DNA of 64,000 nt, from the NCBI GenBank assembly GCA_013399015.1, contig VWZX01007013.1:1372024-1436023 (forward strand), in the 5' to 3' direction. Below the pieces are notes generated by a model. It ran no database searches and was not told the DNA's origin. It worked only from the letters and a program-made list of their open reading frames with translations. Of this stretch, positions 58,601-64,000 are shown one piece after another (within the stretch, counting starts at the first letter, position 1; every line of letters begins with the position of its first letter). The DNA comes from Galbula dea. Lineage: Eukaryota; Chordata; Aves; Piciformes; Galbulidae. The position numbers and the translations under genes were made by a program.

Positions 58601-61600
58601 GACAACTTACTTTTAGCAATGTAAGGAAGAGAAAGTGACTTTAAAATGTGAAGTAAATTTTAAAAAGTGAAATGGCATGTGTGTCAGAATTTTCTGACTG
58701 TTTCCTAAAGCAGTAATTTAAAGCATCATGGAATATAGATATTGCAGCAGAACATTGAGACTAAAAGGAAAGTTTTTGAGTTTTATTCTGGAGATGATTA
58801 GAGTTTCAATGTCACTTAAAAAAAAAATAGAATACATATAAGGAAGCTTTTAACACTGAGATGTCTCAAAAGCAATCTACATTAGCATAAATTCTTTTCA
58901 TATATACCTAAGCTCAGAAATGTGAAACCAAGGGACTAGAATTATCTCAATATGGCTGTACAAAAGCTGATGCACTGCTGGGACTGGGTAAACATAAAAG
59001 TGTGCAAATCTAAATTTAGAAAACAAATCATTCACAAACACTGGAGGTGCATTCATACCTCAACAGAATGTAAAAAAAAAAATTACTGTGATCAATAAAT
59101 TTGGTACAACCAATCATGCCCTTTAGCCTATGTTGAATTTGATGTGTTACATGCTCAGCAGCTCCATAAGCAGAATAGTATTGAGGGTTCTTGATCTTTC
59201 AAGAAAAGGGCTATTGTAGATTTAACTAAATTAAATTTGAGTAATTTATTCCTTCCCCACTAAACTTCCTGAATTATGAAAAAAATATAATTCATAAATC
59301 AATAGATAAATATATGTATTGATTATAGATAATAAATTAGGGATTTCCATTCTTCCATTCATGTGAAATAAAATCATTATTAAAATATGTATTGGTCAGA
59401 TAATGTATTATAACTTCCTCAAGAATTTTAAAGGATTAGTTACTACTAAGAAACTCAGTGTGTATAAGTCTATAAATAATCACCTGCTTTAATTCAGACA
59501 ACCATTTCAGAAGAGACGACACAAACTAATTTCTCCTAGTGGTCAGCAGAAATACGGTTCAGTAAGTCTGTATGTGTGTAGCCTTGCAATAACATCCCAT
59601 ATCATATAGCATCAGTAAAACAGAAACCACATTAATTAAGGTATACAAATTTAAGAAAGAGGACATGGCTAGCAGGGAGCTTAACCTTTTAAATCTGACT
59701 CTCAAGCTGACTATCAAGTATATAATATAGTCATATGTTATTATGACATAACCTATGCAATTTATTATACATTATGCCTTAGTATACAATATTAATCATG
59801 GTATCAATCTTAGAGGAATATACTAGAAACATCACCACCTGATGGTCATTTACATAGATAATCACTTCTGACTGTTCACTTTCTATTTCTCAGTTCTTTT
59901 AATGTAGGCATTATCTTTATTTTACCATTTTATTTTCTTGAAAGAGAGTACTGTTTAGGACTTTTCAAATAAAAGTATAAAGTACGTTTATCATCCAACA
60001 TTCCAATCTGATGCAGAATTAATTCAAGTTTTTTGGCAGTCCATCACATATTAAGCTGAAAGAAAGATGAAGAGAGGGCGTGTCAGCCTTTTCAGCTATG
60101 AATTCCTGTTACTCTAGAAGAGCTTTCATTGTGCACATCACAAAGTAACTTCAGAATTTCATTCTGTAATGATTCTACTTCCAATCTCAGTAATTATTTA
60201 ACAAGAGTCTACAGTCCTTACAACTGCATCCAGAAATGCCCTGAAAACCCTGAAAGCATGTACCTATCTTTAAGGCAATGCAAGGAGGAAGAATACCTGG
60301 TTTCTACCTGGCAAGTGAACCCAAAAGGGTAACATATCCATCTTTAAGCTTCCCAGCTCCTCATTTATTCTTAGTATAATCTTGAATCTTCTCCTCCTTT
60401 AACAATGGGGAAATTGACAGAGAAATGACAACCATTGTATTCTCCTAGTAAAAACAGTATACTTGGTTTTGCCATCAACAAGAAGACAATTTCTGGGAAG
60501 AAGCTTAGTTGTTGCCACTGGATATTTTTGGGTGGATCATAAAGCCAAAGACACTGCTGGGACCCCTTTTTCTCCAACTCATCACTATGATTTTGCAGGC
60601 TTATTTGTCTGCTATACTCAATATTCTCCTACTTTGACTATTCAAAAATGGGTCTTATTGTCATTTTTTTCCCTGTTTAGCTGAGAAGCATATTTATTTA
60701 AAAATGAGAATTGGGAAATAATTTTCAGCTACAGCTCAAGTGTGCGTGTTAAGAATGTGCAACATTTCACAGTGAAAGTGAGAAGAATCCAAAGTCATAG
60801 CAAAAAGACTGTCATCATTCTGTATTTGCTAGAGAGGAATTAGAATGGTGTTGTGTATACCATTGAGCTCATTCTTACCTGCTGTTCACCTGTGTACTTC
60901 TGGCCATTTTGATATACCTAGCATGCATGGATGGTTTTCTATCTGAACCCTTGAGATTAGAAGATGTTGTTTATTCATTAACTAGGAATAAATAATTGAA
61001 CATCAGCAATTAAGATAATGGACCAAATAGGGGAATGTTAACCTCTATTAACCTCTATTTTACACTTCCTGTACCTTGTCCAAATTGCTTTGATCTTTTG
61101 GTAATGTTTTATGATAGCTTTTTTTAACAACAGGATTTTTCAAGTTATGAAAAGGATAAGTTTTTTTTCTTTGTTTCATTTCACAAGCCAAAACCCAGAT
61201 GATATTGCTTGTTAATTCTTTAAGTATGTAATTAACATAAAGCAATTGGACTTTTTACAAGTCAAACATTGCTATTACAGAGTAATCATAAGAAAACCAG
61301 AACTGAAATAGTTTTTAGAAATTGTGCATCTGACTTATGATGAAATGTCATAGAATCTATCAGGTAAAAGTGAAAATTGGTTTTTATTTTAAACTTCAGA
61401 CTTCAAGAAATCATAACCTATGATTCTCTATAATTTAGCCAGATGTCATTCCATCAGCATGAAAAAACAGTGAAATATTGCATACAACTTCACATACATG
61501 CTCAAAAACTATTTGCATTTTTAGTAGTTTAGTATGATTGTTAACTATAATAATAGAAAAGAAAAGACTTACTGAGTCTACAAGTAAATACTCTAGGGAA

Positions 61601-62002
61601 GGCAGAAGGCAGGTCAGCCCTTCACTTTTCCCTAATTTTTCTTTCTGTCCAATGTTTGCTGTTTCTAGTACACTCAGTAACAATTCATTTATTTTTTGAG
61701 ATCTAGGAACTTGCTGTACAAGGACAACCTTTTACATGATGTTAAATGAACAGTATGACTGTTTAGGAAAAAAATATTATGATGCCACTTTATCTCTACT
61801 ATTAGATTTTTAGGTATTTTACACAATCTGGAGATGAAAAAGGTAAGGAGAAGATGACATAGGAGATGTCAATACTGTAATTCACAGCTGGAGGTGCCTG
61901 AAAAAGCCACATTCCATCTCTGTACAGGCCTGAACCTGGGTGTGCATCAGCACTTTATCCCATTTCATAATTTCAGAATAAAAGAATTTCAATGTTCATC
62001 TC
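55679..62002. other. AT-rich DNA, no gene or repeat seen
   Basis: The longest featureless stretch of the window. It has a (CCAA)n run at 56806-56828. Open frames at 56610-56987 (125 codons) and 60129-60332 have no recognisable content. Confidence 0.4.
56806..56828 (+). repeat. (CCAA)n simple repeat
   Basis: ACCACCAAACCAACCAACC-type run, of the same kind as those at 1483 and 34821. Confidence 0.75.
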
Positions 62003-62536
62003 TGTTGTGGGTTAATGCCAGCAGGCAGCTAAGCTCCATGCAGTGGAATGAGGGAGAGAATTGGAAAAGCAGAAGTGAGAAAACACCTGGGTTGAGACAG
62101 TTTCACAAGTCAAAGAAAACAAACAAACAAAAAAAGAATAGAAAAACAACCACAAAACTTGAGCAAATCAAAGCAAATACAAACAAACAAGAGATATAAA
62201 ACCAATTGTTCACCAGTTAACCTGATGCCCAGGAAGTACTTGAGCAATGACAACTCCCTTAGTTTTATTGATGAGCATGACATTACATAGTATGGAACAT
62301 ACTTTTTCATTGTTTTGGGTCAGCAATCCCAGCTGTGTTCCCTCCTTGCCTCTTGTCCTCCCCCAACCTACTCCCTGGGGTCAGACTGAGAAACGAGGAA
62401 AGCTTTGACTCTGTTTAAACACTGCTCAAAATTAGCTAAAGCATTGTTGTGTTATAAACACTGTTCTGTTCACCAAACACAGCCACACATAGGCTGCTGT
62501 GAAGAAACTAATCCCCTCCCAGTCAAAACCAGTATG
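62003..62536 (-). mobile_element. ERVL-type solo LTR, full length, minus strand
   Basis: The plus strand starts TGTTGTGGGTTAATGCCAGC and continues GAGGGAGAGAATTGGAAAAG, AGTGAGAAAACACCTGGG, GAGCATGACATTACATAGTA, TGGGTCAGCAATCCCAGCTG, ACTCTGTTTAAACACTGCTC, ending TCAAAACCAGTATG. This is the reverse complement of the LTR family at 24282-24872. Both ends are present. The middle (62110-62200) is an A-rich CAAA/CAAAC run where the family has AAGCAAAGCAAAAC-type text. The flanks ATCTC and ATTTC differ at one of five positions and could be the 5-bp target duplication typical of ERVL. It is a solo LTR; no coding is adjacent. Confidence 0.82.
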
Positions 62537-63576
62537 ATTTCATATGGGAGTCACGTGTTTTTCACTGAGGTAGTAGACTTAATTCTGAGGAGATCAGGAA
62601 CTAAAAACCAAATCCTTAGTTCAAATCAATATTAAGTCTAGACATAGTTGTTACTCCAGCCTCTCTTTTCTGGATGTTTTCCGTAGCAGCTGTGCTTCTG
62701 GATGAAATTGTATGTCATTAAATCTTGGTTTGGTCTTCTTTAGAGGGAAGGGAGTGTTGCTCTCTGTGGAAGTCTGAGCTTATTCCTTCAGGCTTTAAGA
62801 TCTATCAGAATTTTCACTGCAAGACATTTCACTTTCCTTCCAAAGTTCAGAATCCATCTAAACACTTGTGCTCTTGAGGACAAGTGAAGTCTCTATTACT
62901 CTGCCTGCTTAGGGCAATTAATGAGCATAGAGGGAATATGCAAAGAGGGAAAATAAACTAAATAAACATTTGTGTAATCTTGACAGTACACTGCAAGACA
63001 ACAAAAGCATGCTTTTGGGATCATGTTGAAGAGAGTCCCCAAACTACATTTTTGTTGCACTTAGCAGATGTTTTACCAAAAATATCTTGTCCCTCCAGGA
63101 AATATTATTTCCACATTCCCTACCGTATCTTTTTCTTTGCCAAGTTGATCTTTAACACATTTGCTTATGTGATTTTCTTAATGTGAAAAAAAATAAGTGT
63201 GTGTTCGTGTATCCAGGTTGTATTTAAATATTTGCATTTGGTGCAAAGCCTCTATTCATTTGAGAAACAGAAATAAAAAGCAATAAACAAATAAAAAACT
63301 AATGTTAATTCTTTTCATGCACACTATATGACATACTTTTTAATAACTTATGCATGAATCAATCTGCATATTTAAATGATAACTTATTTTTAGTTCCATA
63401 TTATTATAATATTTGATTTCATGTCTCTTTTCAGTGAACATTTTATCAATATCTCACTTAGGTCAGTATCTGTTACCTTACTAGTTTTTTCCTTAAAAAA
63501 TCAGGTCTTTCCACCAATTCTGAAAAGAACAAATGGGTTGAATTGTGATTCCAAAAGCCAGTATTCTTAATAAACC
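62537..63576. other. AT-rich DNA, no gene seen
   Basis: No repeat or coding signal recognised between the two LTRs. Confidence 0.4.
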
Positions 63577-63790
63577 TGTGTGGTTGGTTGGTACCAGCTG
63601 ACAGCCAAGCACCTACACAGCCACTTCCTCACCTTTCTCTACCCCAGTGAGAGAGAGGAAGAAAATAGGGAAGAGTCAGAAAACATGTGGGTTTAAATAA
63701 AAACAGGGATATGACTTGTCAAGTGCTATTATTGGTAAAACAGACTTGACTTGGGGAATTTAACTTCATTTATTAGCAATTAGCATAAAT
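63577..63790 (-). mobile_element. LTR 3' part, minus strand
   Basis: The plus strand starts TGTGTGGTTGGTTGGTACCA, and later GGTAAAACAGACTTGACTTG followed by GGGAATTTAACTTCATTTAT. On the minus strand this gives an AATAAA polyadenylation signal (63769-63774), then CCCCAAGTCAAGTCTGTTTT and an LTR 3' end. I recall this LTR end as belonging to the same avian repeat as the copies at 10 and 26 kb, but the overlap needed to prove it is not in this window. The upstream limit is unclear. Confidence 0.5.
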
Positions 63791-64000
63791 ATTTAATTGC
63801 CATTTTAGGTATTGGGAAACTGACATCCTGCCCTCTAATCAACATCAGCAGTGTAGTTAGGATGCTGCCAACATGATCCATGTAAGGTGTGAGCCTCTGA
63901 AATCCCAGTACCACTGGTGGAGTCAAGGGGCAGTCGGAACTCTTAAATGTATTCAAAAGTCATTTGCATGATTGGCTGTTGCTGTAAGATGACCTGGACA
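63791..64000. other. Right end of window, unclassified
   Basis: May be a continuation of the LTR at 63577; nothing certain. Confidence 0.3.

Noticed and set aside
60129..60684. Pair of open frames that looked exon-like
   Set aside because: Splice signals are poor and the peptides are unrecognised.
1..64000. CRISPR array, operons or bacterial elements
   Set aside because: Repeat content and composition are vertebrate (avian); no regularly spaced direct repeats or dense coding.

Overview
The window looks like about 64 kb of an AT-rich, gene-poor stretch of a bird genome. The evidence is the repeat content. There are at least ten fragments of the CR1 LINE, recognised from reverse-transcriptase reading frames and from the typical 3' ends (GATGATCTTNNAGGTCCCTTCCAACC followed by short ATTCTRTG or TTCTA repeats). 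There are also several solo or truncated LTRs of the kinds abundant in avian genomes. I cannot name the species. One base is unresolved (N at 9563).

No protein-coding gene, rRNA or intact tRNA could be supported. The longest open frames are about 130 codons. They are either inside repeats or show no recognisable domain. The window is best read as intergenic or deep intronic DNA. One 61-bp segment on the minus strand (43243-43303) has good splice signals and is offered only as a candidate exon.

Layout: 0.5-1.1 kb, a CR1 with an inverted 5' part; 5.3-5.6 kb, a CR1 3' end; 10.0-11.3 kb, two facing copies of an LTR-like repeat around a second LTR-like stretch; 13.8 kb, a (GT)n microsatellite; 14.8-15.3 kb, a GC-richer LTR-like repeat followed at once by a 103-bp inverted repeat; 17.6-18.1 kb, a CR1 reverse-transcriptase fragment; 20.6-22.2 kb, an old CR1 and a minus-strand LTR; 24.3-28.3 kb, two plus-strand ERVL-type LTRs with a third copy of the 10-kb repeat between them; 29-30.8 kb, two CR1 tails; 31.7-34.5 kb, a decayed CR1 inside a local inverted-duplication mosaic; 38.5-39.5 kb, a CR1 tail and unclassified GC-richer DNA; 45.3-45.9 kb, a tRNA-like remnant and an LTR; 50.7-53.1 kb, an ancient CR1-like remnant and an internally deleted CR1; 55.3-55.7 kb, a CR1 3' end; 62-63.8 kb, two minus-strand LTRs. 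The rest is AT-rich DNA in which I see no repeat or gene.

The most interesting signals are structural. The segment at 34356-34545 is made of two pieces copied from different nearby sites, one in direct and one in inverted orientation, abutting within a base or so; this looks like replication template switching. A 103-bp hairpin lies at 15323-15712, the CR1 at 0.5 kb shows a twin-priming-like inversion, and there is a possible tRNA-Lys-derived fragment at 45.3 kb. I found no new gene system. Repeat family names rest on recall of avian repeats, not on a database search.
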